Shown: piece after piece, positions 27,375 through 37,088 of the stretch
Position numbering within the stretch: the first letter of the stretch is position 1
Layout of the letters: each line of letters opens with the position of its first letter
Assembly: GCA_017798145.1 (NCBI GenBank)
Contig: CP059069.1
Coordinates: 1-64,000 of the forward strand
Length of the DNA stretch: 64,000 bases
Origin: Akkermansiaceae bacterium
Lineage (GTDB): Bacteria; Verrucomicrobiota; Verrucomicrobiia; Verrucomicrobiales; Akkermansiaceae
Direction of reading: 5' to 3'
Position numbers and translations under genes: made by a program
Notes under the pieces: model-generated
Told to the model about the DNA's origin: nothing
Databases searched by the model: none
The model's input: the letters and a program-made list of their open reading frames with translations, nothing else

Positions 27375-30300
27375 TCAGAGGTTGTCCTTGCTCTGCTTCT
27401 TCGCGGCCTTTTTGGCGGGTTTTTTCTCTGCTTTCGCGGCCTTGGCTGCCTTGGCTGCCTTTTCCTTTTCCTCATCCATCTCGTCGTCGTCTATGGTGTG
27501 GGTTAGGATGAACTGCAGGTCTTCCATGCCGAGGTTGGAGGCGAAGCCCTCGTCGCCGAGCACGTTGGTGACGAGCTGGGTTTTCTGGTGCTGGAGGATG
27601 CGGATTTTCTCCTCGACCGTGTCACGGGTGAGCAGGCGATACGCGATCACCTTGTTTTTCTGTCCGATGCGGTGCGTCCGGTCGATCGCTTGGTTCTCCA
27701 CGGCGGGGTTCCACCATGGGTCGTACAGGATGACGTAGGACGCGGAGGTCAGGTTGAGGCCCGCACCACCCGCTTTCAGGGAGAGCATGAAGACGGATGG
27801 GTCTTTGGTGGTCTGGAAGCGCTCGATCTCGCCCTTGCGGTCCTTGGTCTGGCCGGTGAGGTAGTGGAAGGGGCGGGCTTCGAGCTCCAGGCGCGCCTTG
27901 ATGAGGTCGAGCATGGAAACGAACTGGGAGAAGACGAGAACCTTGTGGCCTTCCTCGTGGAGCTGGTCCAGTAGGTAGAAGAGGGATTCCATCTTCGCGG
28001 ATTCATCCTTGAGGTATTTCGGGTCGATGAGACCCGGGTGGCAGCAGATCTGGCGGAGACGCATGAGACCCTGCAGGATTGCGAAGGAGTTCTTCTTCAC
28101 CGCCTCGTCGGAATCGAGTCCGAGGAGGGCTTTCTGGATGCGCTTGAGCTCGTTCTTGTAGAGCTCGAGCTGCACGCCCTCCATTTTCGAATAGACCTCT
28201 TCCTCGGTCCTTGGCGGGAGATCCTGGGCGACCTGGAGCTTGGTCCGGCGCAGCAGGAAGGGGCGCAGGCGGGAGGCGAGGCGGGTCTGGGAAAGGGGAT
28301 CCTTGCGTTTGTCGAAACGCTTCTTGAAGTAGGCGCGGTTGCCGAGCACACCGGGCATTGCGAAAGCCATGAGCGACCACATGTCGAGCAGGCGGTTCTC
28401 GATCGGCGTGCCGGTGAGGACGAGGCGGTTCTGCGAATCGAGCTCGCGGGCGCACTTGGCGGCCTTGGAGTCGGGGTTCTTGATCTGCTGGCCTTCGTCG
28501 AGGATGGTGGTGAGCCATTTGATGCCGGAGAGTTCCTCGCCGCAGACACGGAGCTGGGCATAGTTCAGGACAAGCATGTCGATGTTGTTCTGGATGTTCT
28601 TGACGTTGATGTCGTCCCGGTTCTTGAGGATCTTGACGCGGAGCTGCGGGCAGAATTTCTCCGCCTCGGAATACCACACATCGAGCACGGATTTCGGGCA
28701 GACGATGAGGGCCGGCTTGTGAGGCGCGCCGGTGTCCTTGTGCCTTTGGAAAAGCCAGAGCAGGTAGGTGAGGGACTGGATGGTTTTGCCGAGTCCCATG
28801 TCGTCGGCAAGGATGCCGCCGAAGTTGTTTTCCGAGAGGTAGGCGAGGAAATGGAAACCATCGACCTGGTAGGGGCGGAGGGTTGCATTGAGCCCTTCCG
28901 GAAGCGGGGGCGTGACCTCCAGCTTGATGTCGTTGGCACGGTTCTTGATGCGCTCCCATGCCTTCGGATCGAAGACCTCCGCCGCCTTCGGGTCGGCAAG
29001 CTGGAGGGCGTGCATGCGGTGGGTCTCGCCGGAGAGGTCGAAGGGATCGAGCCCGAGGCGTGTGACGGCCTCGCGCTGGTCGGCGTCGAGCTTGATTTCC
29101 AGGCGCATCCAGGAGCCGTCGTCCATGCGGACGTAACCGCCGCGGGCGGCGACGAGCTGGCGGATCTGGGACTTGGAGAGATTGACGCCCTGCACATCGA
29201 TGACGATGCGGAGGTCGAACCAGTCGATGTCCTGCCCGACGACCTCGAAGCGGACGGCCGCAGTGACAGGGTCATCGAGGATGGATTTCAGGCGCAGGTC
29301 GATGTCTAGCTCGATTTCGGGAGGCATGGCGCGCACCCACTCGGCGAATTTCTCAGGGAACTGCTTGGTGATGCGGGATTTGAAGGCGTTGAGCTTCTCG
29401 TCATAGGCGAGGGCCATTTCCTCTAGGATGGGGGGGATGGGGTGTAGGGGCTCGCGGGCGAAACGGAGGAGTTGCTTGCCCTTGACCGGCTGTTGCTCGA
29501 CGAGTTCCCAGCCTTCCTTGGTGAGGCGCTCGGTGCGGCGGCCTTTCGCCTCGATCGCGGTGACGTCCGTGACGAGGTGCTCGGTCTCCGCGGCGGTGAG
29601 GCCGGCGATGAGCTTGAGTTCCAGCTTGGGCTTCAGCTCAAGGTCGACGACGCGCTTCTTGAGGGATTCCGGCAGTGTTGCGCCGATCTTGCGGAGGAAC
29701 TCCACGCCCTCGAGGGAGTCGATGACTTTGCGCGGGATGAGGTAGCGGGGCATGACCTCGGTTTCCTCCAGCCAGCGCGGGGGGCCGGGGAAAACGGTTT
29801 CGTCGGACTGATAGAGTTCCTTCCGTCCGGGCAGGAGCCGGACGGAGTGGGAGACATTTTCGCCGGAGGCAGTGACGAGCTGGAGGGCGAAGGAATTGGG
29901 GTCGAAGGGTTCGTCCTCGCAGACCCAGGAGAGGGACTCCTCGGAGACGCGGAACGGCCTTTCGTCGAGGTTGACGAGGTAGCCCGTGAGCGCGGGTTGC
30001 TGGAACACGCGGTTCATGAAGCGGCAGGATTCCTCCTGGTCGAAGTCCAGAGTGGTGTCGCCGTGCTTGCGGTAGAAGGCGAGGAAATGCTCCCAGAGAG
30101 TCTGCGAGGAGGCATCCATGAGGAGCGCGCCCTCCTGGTGCAGCGCCACGTAACGGTCAATGTCGGATTTCTCGCGCAGCTGTAAGAATTGTGCGTTCGG
30201 CCTGCTTTCGCGGATTTCCATACGGGCTTCGTTGATCGTGGCAACGAGGCGGAAATGAACGGTGAGGGGAGCATCCTGCGGAGGGCGTTCGTTGACCTGC

Positions 30301-30968
30301 TCGATGCGGTCATACCATGCGGCGACCTCGCGCTCCTGCTCCCACTCCGCCATTTTCTTCTGCACCGCCGAGAGATCGGTGATGACGGACATGAACTCGG
30401 GGTAGGGGAGTTTCCGTTTGTAAAATGCGTAGGCGAGGAAGTTCCAGAACTCCATGATATCGCCAGGCGGCATGGGCCAGAGTTCGAGAGGTTCGTAGGT
30501 GGTGATTTCCCAGCGCGGGTTGATCCGGACCATGTCGTGGTCGTGGAGTTCGCCCTCGATGACGTAGCGGCGGTAGCGCTTCTCGATTTTCGTGACGTAG
30601 TCTGCCTCCTTGTCATCGAGCTCGCGGCCGAGCTTTTCCTCGATGATGTCGAGGACGGGGGTATCGTCGAATTCGTTGGGCGATTCCGGGAGATCCTCCC
30701 CGCGGTGCATGCGCTCCATCATCGTGGCGTATTGGCAGGCGCCGGAAACGAGCTCATCCTCGGCGGTGCAGGATCCGAACCAGCGGTTCCCTTGGAGGCG
30801 CAGCGAGGTGCGGTGGGTGCCGGTCTCGTCCTCGACGCGACCCTGGATGAAAAGGTGGTTTCCGAAGATCTGGGTGACGCCGCCGTCTTTCTGGAGCATA
30901 TCGCCGCGTCTTCGTGCGTCTTCCGGGAAAGAATTGAGGAAATTAAGGGTTGCGCGGTCTGGATTCAT
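27375..30968 (-). CDS. SNF2-family DEAD/DEAH-like helicase
   Basis: A 1197-residue ATP-dependent DNA translocase. The C-terminal 500 residues hold the SNF2 motor: Q-like TLRPYQVDG, Walker A DDMGLGKT (about residue 720), DEGQ (in place of DEAH), LTGTPIENR, then Helicase_C with VFSQFVSML and DRTHRIGQ. The first 690 residues are an uncharacterised alpha/beta region without a SWIM zinc finger. A Lys/Ala-rich tail with KAAKAAKAAKAEKK-type repeats ends the protein. Likely remodels protein-DNA complexes or RNA polymerase like RapA relatives. Confidence 0.93.
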   Translation of the reverse strand: MNPDRATLNFLNSFPEDARRRGDMLQKDGGVTQIFGNHLFIQGRVEDETGTHRTSLRLQGNRWFGSCTAEDELVSGACQYATMMERMHRGEDLPESPNEFDDTPVLDIIEEKLGRELDDKEADYVTKIEKRYRRYVIEGELHDHDMVRINPRWEITTYEPLELWPMPPGDIMEFWNFLAYAFYKRKLPYPEFMSVITDLSAVQKKMAEWEQEREVAAWYDRIEQVNERPPQDAPLTVHFRLVATINEARMEIRESRPNAQFLQLREKSDIDRYVALHQEGALLMDASSQTLWEHFLAFYRKHGDTTLDFDQEESCRFMNRVFQQPALTGYLVNLDERPFRVSEESLSWVCEDEPFDPNSFALQLVTASGENVSHSVRLLPGRKELYQSDETVFPGPPRWLEETEVMPRYLIPRKVIDSLEGVEFLRKIGATLPESLKKRVVDLELKPKLELKLIAGLTAAETEHLVTDVTAIEAKGRRTERLTKEGWELVEQQPVKGKQLLRFAREPLHPIPPILEEMALAYDEKLNAFKSRITKQFPEKFAEWVRAMPPEIELDIDLRLKSILDDPVTAAVRFEVVGQDIDWFDLRIVIDVQGVNLSKSQIRQLVAARGGYVRMDDGSWMRLEIKLDADQREAVTRLGLDPFDLSGETHRMHALQLADPKAAEVFDPKAWERIKNRANDIKLEVTPPLPEGLNATLRPYQVDGFHFLAYLSENNFGGILADDMGLGKTIQSLTYLLWLFQRHKDTGAPHKPALIVCPKSVLDVWYSEAEKFCPQLRVKILKNRDDINVKNIQNNIDMLVLNYAQLRVCGEELSGIKWLTTILDEGQQIKNPDSKAAKCARELDSQNRLVLTGTPIENRLLDMWSLMAFAMPGVLGNRAYFKKRFDKRKDPLSQTRLASRLRPFLLRRTKLQVAQDLPPRTEEEVYSKMEGVQLELYKNELKRIQKALLGLDSDEAVKKNSFAILQGLMRLRQICCHPGLIDPKYLKDESAKMESLFYLLDQLHEEGHKVLVFSQFVSMLDLIKARLELEARPFHYLTGQTKDRKGEIERFQTTKDPSVFMLSLKAGGAGLNLTSASYVILYDPWWNPAVENQAIDRTHRIGQKNKVIAYRLLTRDTVEEKIRILQHQKTQLVTNVLGDEGFASNLGMEDLQFILTHTIDDDEMDEEKEKAAKAAKAAKAEKKPAKKAAKKQSKDNL

Positions 30969-31073
30969 AAGACTTTAAGGAAAAACCGACGTGTTAATAG
31001 CCGGGGGAGGGATTCTAGGCTGGATTCCCTTGGAAGCGCAATAGGAAGTTTGGCTCGCTTAGGGATATGCTCG

Positions 31074-31901
31074 TTACGACCGTATCAATCCTTGGTTTAG
31101 GGCATGGATCGCACCGCCGCCGGGTGAGGTGAATGAATAGGATCCAGTGAGGCAGTCGTTGAGGTAATCCTTGGCGATGCGGACGGCCACCGTGAGTTCC
31201 CTGCCGAGCGCGAGGCCTGACGCGACGGCGGCGGCCAGGGTGCAGCCGGTGCCGTGGGAGGCGCGCACGGAGAGGCGGGGCGAGCTGAAGCTCTGCAGGC
31301 GCCCTCCGTGAAAAAGCAGATCCGTGCAAACCGCCGCGTGGAGATGCCCGCCCTTGAGCAGAACCGCGCAGCCATATCTATCCGAAAGCTCGCGGGCGGC
31401 GGCCTCCATGTCCTCAAGACAGGTGATGCTCCCGCCCAGCAGAGTCTCCGCCTCGGGAAGGTTCGGCGTGATGACGCAGGCGAGCGGGATGAGTTCGCTG
31501 CGGTAGCTTTCCACGGCATCCGGCTCCAGCAGGCTCGCGCCGGTCGAGGCGACCATCACCGGATCGATGACTAGCCTGATGTCCGGGCGGGTCCTGAAAA
31601 TTTCCGCCACACGGCGGACGTGTTCCGAAGAGCCGAGCATGCCGGTTTTCACAACGGCGAGTGGAAATGAATCCAGCATGAGGAGGATCTGGTCCTCCAT
31701 CATTCCGGGATCGACGGCATCCACGCGGCGCACGGTTTCCGCGGTTTCTGAGACGATGCACGTCACGGCGGTGAGGCCATGCAGGCCGAAGTGCTGGAAG
31801 GTTTTCAGATCCGCCTGCAAACCTGCCCCCGCAGAGCAATCGGAGCCTGCGATCGTCATCACGGGGATGACGGGCCGGGTGATGTCGCTTGTTGTCGCCA
31901 T
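31074..31901 (-). CDS. thiD: Hydroxymethylpyrimidine/phosphomethylpyrimidine kinase
   Basis: A 275-residue ribokinase-fold enzyme that phosphorylates HMP and HMP-P in thiamine synthesis or salvage. Seen: TIAGSDCSAGAGLQADLK at the N-terminus, VIDPVMVASTGASLL, TPNLPEAETLLG and the anion-hole motif SHGTGCTLAAAVAS. No other thiamine gene is in the window. Divergent from apaG with only 41 bp between starts. Confidence 0.94.
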   Translation of the reverse strand: MATTSDITRPVIPVMTIAGSDCSAGAGLQADLKTFQHFGLHGLTAVTCIVSETAETVRRVDAVDPGMMEDQILLMLDSFPLAVVKTGMLGSSEHVRRVAEIFRTRPDIRLVIDPVMVASTGASLLEPDAVESYRSELIPLACVITPNLPEAETLLGGSITCLEDMEAAARELSDRYGCAVLLKGGHLHAAVCTDLLFHGGRLQSFSSPRLSVRASHGTGCTLAAAVASGLALGRELTVAVRIAKDYLNDCLTGSYSFTSPGGGAIHALNQGLIRS

Positions 31902-31942
31902 TGTTCCTTGATTCTTTGCCGTGTCCTTCCAATCCTTACCTC

Positions 31943-32329
31943 ATGCCGAAAGACATCAAGGAATTTGAAGGCCTGCGCGTCAGAATCGACGATGTCATCT
32001 ACATGCCCAGCTTGGATGCTCCGGCGGAGAGGCCGCACCCTTTCGTCTATTTCATCTCCATCTTCAACGATTCCTCCGTGCCTGTGACGATACGCGGCAG
32101 GAAATGGGTCGTGGTGGAGGATGGGGGGGAGACGACGGTGGTCGAGGGGGACGGGGTTGTAGGTCAGCAGCCGGTGATCGCTGCGGGCGAGCATTTTTCC
32201 TACAACAGCTATCATGTGGTAGGCAAGGCGGCGGCGGCTTCCGGAGCTTTCTTCGGGGAAACCGCAGCCGGGGAATGGATTTTCGCGAGGATCCCGGATT
32301 TCCGTTTGGAGATCCCCGGCTGGGCGTAA
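31943..32329 (+). CDS. apaG: ApaG-domain protein
   Basis: A 128-residue stand-alone ApaG domain (fibronectin-III-like beta sandwich). Seen: YFISIFNDSSVPVTIRGRKWVV and VIAAGEHFSYNSYHVV, matching the strongly conserved ApaG core. The Met at 31943 is preferred over 31889, which would add a hydrophobic leader not found in the family. Biochemical role is not established. Confidence 0.85.
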   Translation: MPKDIKEFEGLRVRIDDVIYMPSLDAPAERPHPFVYFISIFNDSSVPVTIRGRKWVVVEDGGETTVVEGDGVVGQQPVIAAGEHFSYNSYHVVGKAAAASGAFFGETAAGEWIFARIPDFRLEIPGWA

Positions 32330-32331
32330 AA

Positions 32332-32362
32332 AAAGGGACTCCCCGCTGCGGAGAGTCCCTTT
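32332..32362. terminator. Bidirectional terminator between apaG and the RRM gene
   Basis: A perfect 10-bp stem (AAAGGGACTC and GAGTCCCTTT) with an inner CCGC/GCGG pairing, flanked by an A run on the left and T on the right. It lies directly after the apaG stop and serves the converging RRM gene as well. Confidence 0.85.
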
Positions 32363-32384
32363 GGATGGGGTGATGGGCAGGGGA

Positions 32385-33383
32385 TCAGGCGTTCTGCTGT
32401 TCCCTGTTTTCCTCGTCGGCCTCGGTCTCATGATGGAATTCCTCGTTAGGGATTTCCGCATGGGGCTCTTCGGGGGTCACCTCGACGGCGGCCACCTCGG
32501 CCTTGGGTTCGTCGATGAGGTCAAGAACCTCTTCCTTAGGCTTGATCGGCGCGAGGGCGGGCATGACATTGGCGGCACGCTCGTTGCCACCTTCCTCGTT
32601 TTCCGCATTCTGGTGATCCTCGGATTTCGCGCCGGACACCGTGAGTTGCCGACCCATGAAAAACTGGTCGTGCAGGACTTCGACGGTGCGCTTGGCCTCG
32701 TCGATGTCGATCATCTCGACAAAGCCGTAGCCCTTCGAGCGGTGTGTGGTGCGGTTGTAAACGATCTCGATGCGGCGCACGGCCCCTACGCCCTTGAAAA
32801 GCTCCTCTAGGTCGCTTTCGGTGGTTTCGTAGGAGAGGTTGCCGACATAGACGCGACGGTTCTCCACGGTGGAAGGATCACCTCCGCGCGGGCCGCCTGC
32901 ACTGCGCTCCCTGCGTTTGCCCCGGCGCGGGGATTCGCCGTCCTCACGGGACTCCGAGCGTTCATTTCGTTTTTCCGAACGCTCGTCCCGGTTTTCCGAA
33001 CGCTCGTCGCGGTTTTCGGAGCGGGCATCGCGGGTTTTGTTGCGGCGCGGCTCGCGGGTTTTCTTCACTTCGTCCACATCGGGACGGCGCTCGGGGCGCG
33101 GCGGGCGGACAGGCTCCTTGTAGAGGCCTATGGTTTTGAGCAGCTTCTGCCACCAGCTGAGCTGGACGGGTGCGGGCATGGGGCGGCGCTGCGGCTTGCC
33201 GGAATCCTGGCGGCCGCTGCGGCCGCCCTGGCGTTTGCCGCCTCCGGATTGGCGCCCGTTTTGCTGGCGGCCTTCGGAATTGCGGTTTTCTGAGTCGTTG
33301 TTGTTGCGGCGGTTTTGGCCTCCGCGTGAGCGGCGGCGACGGCTATCTCCCGATTGGCGGGAGTTCTGTGTATCAGTTGACAT
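32385..33383 (-). CDS. RRM-domain RNA-binding protein with long basic disordered N-terminus
   Basis: A 332-residue protein. Residues 1-70 are Arg/Asn/Gln/Gly-rich and disordered. A short WWQKLLKTIGLYKE segment (about 77-90) could be a helix. Residues 121-148 are four copies of a 7-residue RSENRDE repeat (32940-33023). Residues 177-250 are an RNA recognition motif with RNP2 VYVGNLSY and RNP1 KGYGFVEM. The tail is acidic. This architecture (RG-rich plus one RRM plus acidic tail) suggests an RNA chaperone, possibly forming condensates. The ATG at 33383 was chosen over 33431 on family grounds. Confidence 0.88.
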   Translation of the reverse strand: MSTDTQNSRQSGDSRRRRSRGGQNRRNNNDSENRNSEGRQQNGRQSGGGKRQGGRSGRQDSGKPQRRPMPAPVQLSWWQKLLKTIGLYKEPVRPPRPERRPDVDEVKKTREPRRNKTRDARSENRDERSENRDERSEKRNERSESREDGESPRRGKRRERSAGGPRGGDPSTVENRRVYVGNLSYETTESDLEELFKGVGAVRRIEIVYNRTTHRSKGYGFVEMIDIDEAKRTVEVLHDQFFMGRQLTVSGAKSEDHQNAENEEGGNERAANVMPALAPIKPKEEVLDLIDEPKAEVAAVEVTPEEPHAEIPNEEFHHETEADEENREQQNA

Positions 33384-33819
33384 GTTTTGGCATGGGTCGG
33401 TGTTGTACGGACGGCCCGGCGCGGCGGGCATGGCTGCCCGGCGGTGCAGGAACGGACCTGCGAGCTATCGGTGCGGCTGCCGGCCGCCAGCGTTATGGTG
33501 CTGGGCCAGGCCTCCGCAACCATTGCGGAAAGAAGCCTGGAAGGGCCGGATGCCGGTGATCTGCGCCGCCGTCCGTGAGCCGGGTGGTTCCGTGTCTCCT
33601 GGCAGACCCGAAAGATCCGAGTTTCCCGGAGGAAAACGAATGTTTGGAGAAAATGGGTGCCGGATGCGGACATCGGAGGTTGGGGAACTCCCGCTCGGGC
33701 GGCAATCTAGGCGGCTCCGGGCGTTTGGCAAGGTTTAAGAACACCAGCGTGGGTTTCATTTTTTTCATCGGGATGGAATCCGGGCTTGCGGAGGCACATT
33801 CCGCCCTGTTGAATTTCCC
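33384..33819. other. 436-bp non-coding interval between the RRM gene and guaB
   Basis: It must carry the divergent promoters of both genes. TTGACA at 33377-33382 on the plus strand overlaps the RRM start codon, but no good -10 follows at the right spacing. A T-run (TTTTTTT near 33760) precedes guaB. No open frame in it has convincing protein character, and I find no riboswitch fold by eye. Confidence 0.5.
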
Positions 33820-35274
33820 ATGGCAGAGATTTCCTTGGGTTTGTCCTTTGACGATGTGCTCCTTGTCCCGGCGCTCAGCGCGATTTTGCCGGGCGAGGCA
33901 GAGCTTGCAACGGAGCTTGCAGCGGGTATTCCGCTCAACCTTCCAGTGGTTTCTGCGGCGATGGACACTGTTTCGGAGCATGATCTGGCGATCGCCCTCG
34001 CACGTGAAGGCGGTATGGGAGTTATTCACCGCGCCTGCCCGATCGAGGAACAGGCGGCCATGGTTTCCCGGGTGAAACGCTCGGAAAGCGCCGTGATCCT
34101 CAAGCCGCTGACCGTCCGCAAGGAAGAGACGGTTGCCCGGGTGCTGGAGATCATGCACGAGAATGGGTTTTCCGGATTTCCCGTGGTCGATCCGGATGGT
34201 CGCCTCGAGGGCATGGTGACGGGTCGGGACGTGCGCTATCTGGACAGGCCGGGCGCATTGGTCTCCGAGGTGATGACAGCCCGCGACAAGGTGATCACCG
34301 CCCCGCCGAACACGGGCTTGGAGCAGGCGCGGCGCATCCTTTATGAGAATCGCATCGAGAAACTGCCGCTCGTGGATGCAAACAACATCCTCGTCGGCCT
34401 GATCACCGGCTCGGACATCGAGAAGCGCATCATGTTCACCAGCGCCGCCAAGGACTCCAACGGCCAACTCCGCTGCGGGGCTGCGGTGGGTGTCGGGCCG
34501 GATGTCGAGGAGCGTGCTGCGGCACTCATCGAGGCGGGTGCCGATGCGCTTTTCATCGATGCCGCCACCGGCCACACCCGCCACGTGATGAATGTGATCG
34601 ATAAGCTCCGCACGATGAGTGACAGGCCGGTTGTCGCCGGAAATGTCGTCACCGAGGCCGGCGCGCGGGATCTGGTTTCCGCCGGGGCGAGTGCGCTCAA
34701 GGTCGGGGTCGGACCCGGATCGATCTGCACCACGCGGGTCATCGCGGGCGTGGGGATGCCGCAGTTCACGGCGATCCAGAACGTCGCCGGATACTGCCGC
34801 GAGCGTGGGGTGAAAGTCATCGCCGACGGTGGCATCCGCTACTCGGGCGATGTGGTGAAAGCCATCGCCGCCGGAGCCGATCTGGTGATGCTCGGCTCCA
34901 TCCTCGCCGGAACCCGCGAAAGCCCCGGCCAGAGCGTGTATTTCCAGGGTCGCCGCTTCAAGACCTATCGCGGCATGGGTTCGCTCGGCGCGATGCGCAA
35001 GGGTGCCGCGGACCGCTACTCACAGAACAGCTCCGGCAAACTCGTCGCTGAGGGTGTCGAAGGCAGGGTGCCATACAAGGGTCCGCTTTCCGATGTGATT
35101 TTCCAGCTCATGGGTGGCCTGAAATCCGGCATGGGATACGTCGGGGCCGCCACGCTTGCCGAGCTCCGCGAAAAAGCCACCTTCACCCGGATCACCCCCG
35201 GCGGCCTCCGCGAAAGCCACGTCCACGACATCGTGATGACCGAGGAACCAACCAACTACCAACCGCTGGGCTGA
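33820..35274 (+). CDS. guaB: Inosine-5'-monophosphate dehydrogenase
   Basis: A 484-residue enzyme oxidising IMP to XMP with NAD+, the committed step of GMP synthesis. Seen: the [14 protein letters not shown]-terminus, two CBS domains (about 95-205), the catalytic loop GPGSICTTR with C303, and the [10 protein letters not shown] flap. It is followed by guaA with 99 bp between, an obvious guanine-nucleotide operon. Confidence 0.97.
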   Translation: MAEISLGLSFDDVLLVPALSAILPGEAELATELAAGIPLNLPVVSAAMDTVSEHDLAIALAREGGMGVIHRACPIEEQAAMVSRVKRSESAVILKPLTVRKEETVARVLEIMHENGFSGFPVVDPDGRLEGMVTGRDVRYLDRPGALVSEVMTARDKVITAPPNTGLEQARRILYENRIEKLPLVDANNILVGLITGSDIEKRIMFTSAAKDSNGQLRCGAAVGVGPDVEERAAALIEAGADALFIDAATGHTRHVMNVIDKLRTMSDRPVVAGNVVTEAGARDLVSAGASALKVGVGPGSICTTRVIAGVGMPQFTAIQNVAGYCRERGVKVIADGGIRYSGDVVKAIAAGADLVMLGSILAGTRESPGQSVYFQGRRFKTYRGMGSLGAMRKGAADRYSQNSSGKLVAEGVEGRVPYKGPLSDVIFQLMGGLKSGMGYVGAATLAELREKATFTRITPGGLRESHVHDIVMTEEPTNYQPLG

Positions 35275-35283
35275 AGCCACCAC

Positions 35284-35349
35284 CTCCAACTTCCAATCTT
35301 CGATTCCCAAGGAAAAGGTTGTTCGTTCGGATCTTCATGGAAGTTGGAG
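35284..35349. repeat. Inverted heptad-type repeat between guaB and guaA
   Basis: CTCCAACTTCCA (35284-35295) and TGGAAGTTGGAG (35338-35349) are perfectly complementary 12-bp arms around a 42-bp core; the right arm runs into further heptads (TTGAAATCTGAAAGTTGAA) up to the guaA start. In mRNA it could fold into a stem just before guaA. There is no T tract, so it is not a classical terminator. Confidence 0.8.
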
Positions 35350-35373
35350 TTTGAAATCTGAAAGTTGAATTTT

Positions 35374-36897
35374 ATGCACGATACAAATCACGTCGCCGTC
35401 ATCGATTTCGGCTCGCAATACACCCAGCTTATTGTCCGCCGCGTGCGGGAGCTTGGCTTTTTCGCGATGCTGTATTCCCTGGATGATTTCCCGCACATCG
35501 GCAAGCCGGGAGCCATCATCCTTTCCGGGGGGCCGAAGAGCACGAGCGAGGCGGATGCCCCGGATCTGGATTTCGGCGCATTGAAAGCGTTCGGGGTTCC
35601 AGTGCTGGGGGTCTGCTACGGGATGCAACTGCTGAACCTGAAATTCGGCGGTACCGTCGAGAAGAGCGACCGCCGAGAATACGGCTCCGCAAGTCTTTTT
35701 CCGGACACCGCATCGGTACTCTACGCGGGAATTTCGGAGACCTCCCAGGTGTGGATGAGCCACTCGGACACGGTGAGAATCATCCCGGACGGTGCGAAGG
35801 TCATCGCAAGGAATCAGCACGATACGCCCGTCTCTCTCCAGTGGGACGAGTCGTTTTTCGGGATCCAGTTCCATCCGGAAGTGACCCACAGCCACGAAGG
35901 GCAGCGGATGCTCAAAAACTTCCTCGGCCTCGCGAAAAACCTGGAGCCGTTCAAGATCGACGATTTCAAGCGCGAGATGATCGCTGACATCCGCAAGACT
36001 GTCGGCGACCGCCAAGTGGTGTGCGGCGTTTCCGGAGGGGTCGATAGCACAGTGCTTGCCGTGCTGTTGAAAGAGGCGGGCGTGAAAGTCCGCGCCATCT
36101 TCGTCGACAACGGCCTGCTCCGCAAGAACGAGGCACAGGAAGTGCAGGCGAATTTCAAGCGCATGGGCCTGGAGATCGAGACCATCGACGCCTCCGACCG
36201 TTTCCTCAACGCGCTGGCCGGCGAGGGCGATCCGGAGAAAAAACGCAAGATCATCGGCAACATGTTCATCGAGGTTTTCTGGGATGCCGTTGGCGATGCC
36301 CAGATGCTTGCCCAAGGCACCCTCTACCCGGATGTGATCGAGAGCGCATCGAACGCGAAATCCAAGGCTTCCGTCATCAAGACCCACCACAACCGCGTTG
36401 CGAAAATCCTCGAACTCCAGGCGGAGGGAAAAGTCCTCGAGCCGCTTGCGGAGCTGTTCAAGGACGAAGTGCGCGCGCTCGGCCGCTCCCTCGGGATTGC
36501 GGAGGACATCCTCCAGCGCCACCCCTTTCCCGGCCCCGGTCTCTCCGTCCGCTGCCCGGGAGTGGTCGACAGGGAAAGGCTGGAAATCATCCGCGATTGC
36601 GATGCGATCTTCATCGGCAAGCTCAAGGAGTACGGTTGGTATGACAAGGTTTGGCAGGCCTACGCCGGCCTCATCCCGGTCAAGACTGTCGGCGTGAAAG
36701 GCGACGAGCGAAGCTACGAATGGGCCACCAATCTCCGTGCCGTCGTCTCCGAGGACGCGATGACCGCTGAGTGGGTCGATCTCCCGGCGCAACTGCTACG
36801 GGAAACCAGCCAACGCATCCTCAACGAGGTCAGCGGCATTAACCGGGTGCTCTATGACATTTCCACAAAACCCCCGGCCAGCATCGAGTGGGAGTGA
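35374..36897 (+). CDS. guaA: GMP synthase (glutamine-hydrolysing)
   Basis: A 507-residue enzyme converting XMP to GMP. The class I glutamine amidotransferase domain has C81 in GVCYGMQLL and the HPEV motif; the ATP pyrophosphatase domain has the PP-loop CGVSGGVDSTV. The dimerisation domain ends with the standard KPPASIEWE. An in-frame TTG three codons upstream (35365) is a possible alternative start. No Shine-Dalgarno precedes it; the leader is repeat-derived. Confidence 0.97.
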   Translation: MHDTNHVAVIDFGSQYTQLIVRRVRELGFFAMLYSLDDFPHIGKPGAIILSGGPKSTSEADAPDLDFGALKAFGVPVLGVCYGMQLLNLKFGGTVEKSDRREYGSASLFPDTASVLYAGISETSQVWMSHSDTVRIIPDGAKVIARNQHDTPVSLQWDESFFGIQFHPEVTHSHEGQRMLKNFLGLAKNLEPFKIDDFKREMIADIRKTVGDRQVVCGVSGGVDSTVLAVLLKEAGVKVRAIFVDNGLLRKNEAQEVQANFKRMGLEIETIDASDRFLNALAGEGDPEKKRKIIGNMFIEVFWDAVGDAQMLAQGTLYPDVIESASNAKSKASVIKTHHNRVAKILELQAEGKVLEPLAELFKDEVRALGRSLGIAEDILQRHPFPGPGLSVRCPGVVDRERLEIIRDCDAIFIGKLKEYGWYDKVWQAYAGLIPVKTVGVKGDERSYEWATNLRAVVSEDAMTAEWVDLPAQLLRETSQRILNEVSGINRVLYDISTKPPASIEWE

Positions 36898-37023
36898 ATC
36901 ATGTTTCCGTGCCATGCTGTGCCCGGCACATGGGACTTGCCCATTGCGCTTCCCACGCCAGCCCAATTATTACGGCAATGACGGCGGTGATTTTGCACAA
37001 AAGCGAATTTGTCTAAGAAAAAC

Positions 37024-37045
37024 GCTTGTGAAATTTTTCACAAGC
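37024..37045 (+). promoter_or_regulatory. Candidate CRP/FNR-family operator upstream of the respiratory operon
   Basis: A perfect 10-2-10 inverted repeat (GCTTGTGAAA / TTTCACAAGC). It contains TGTGA-N6-TCACA (37027-37042), exactly the E. coli CRP half-site spacing, and is centred about 54 bp before the actA start. The surrounding A/T-rich sequence fits a promoter region. The site is seen directly; the regulator is inferred. Confidence 0.55.
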
Positions 37046-37088
37046 TCCCAACCTACGCCCGGCGAACAGCCCTACCCAATCTCCGCTC

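Noticed and set aside
28038..29309. Plus-strand open frame of 423 codons antisense to the SNF2 helicase
   Set aside because: Same shadow effect; the helicase motifs on the minus strand are complete.
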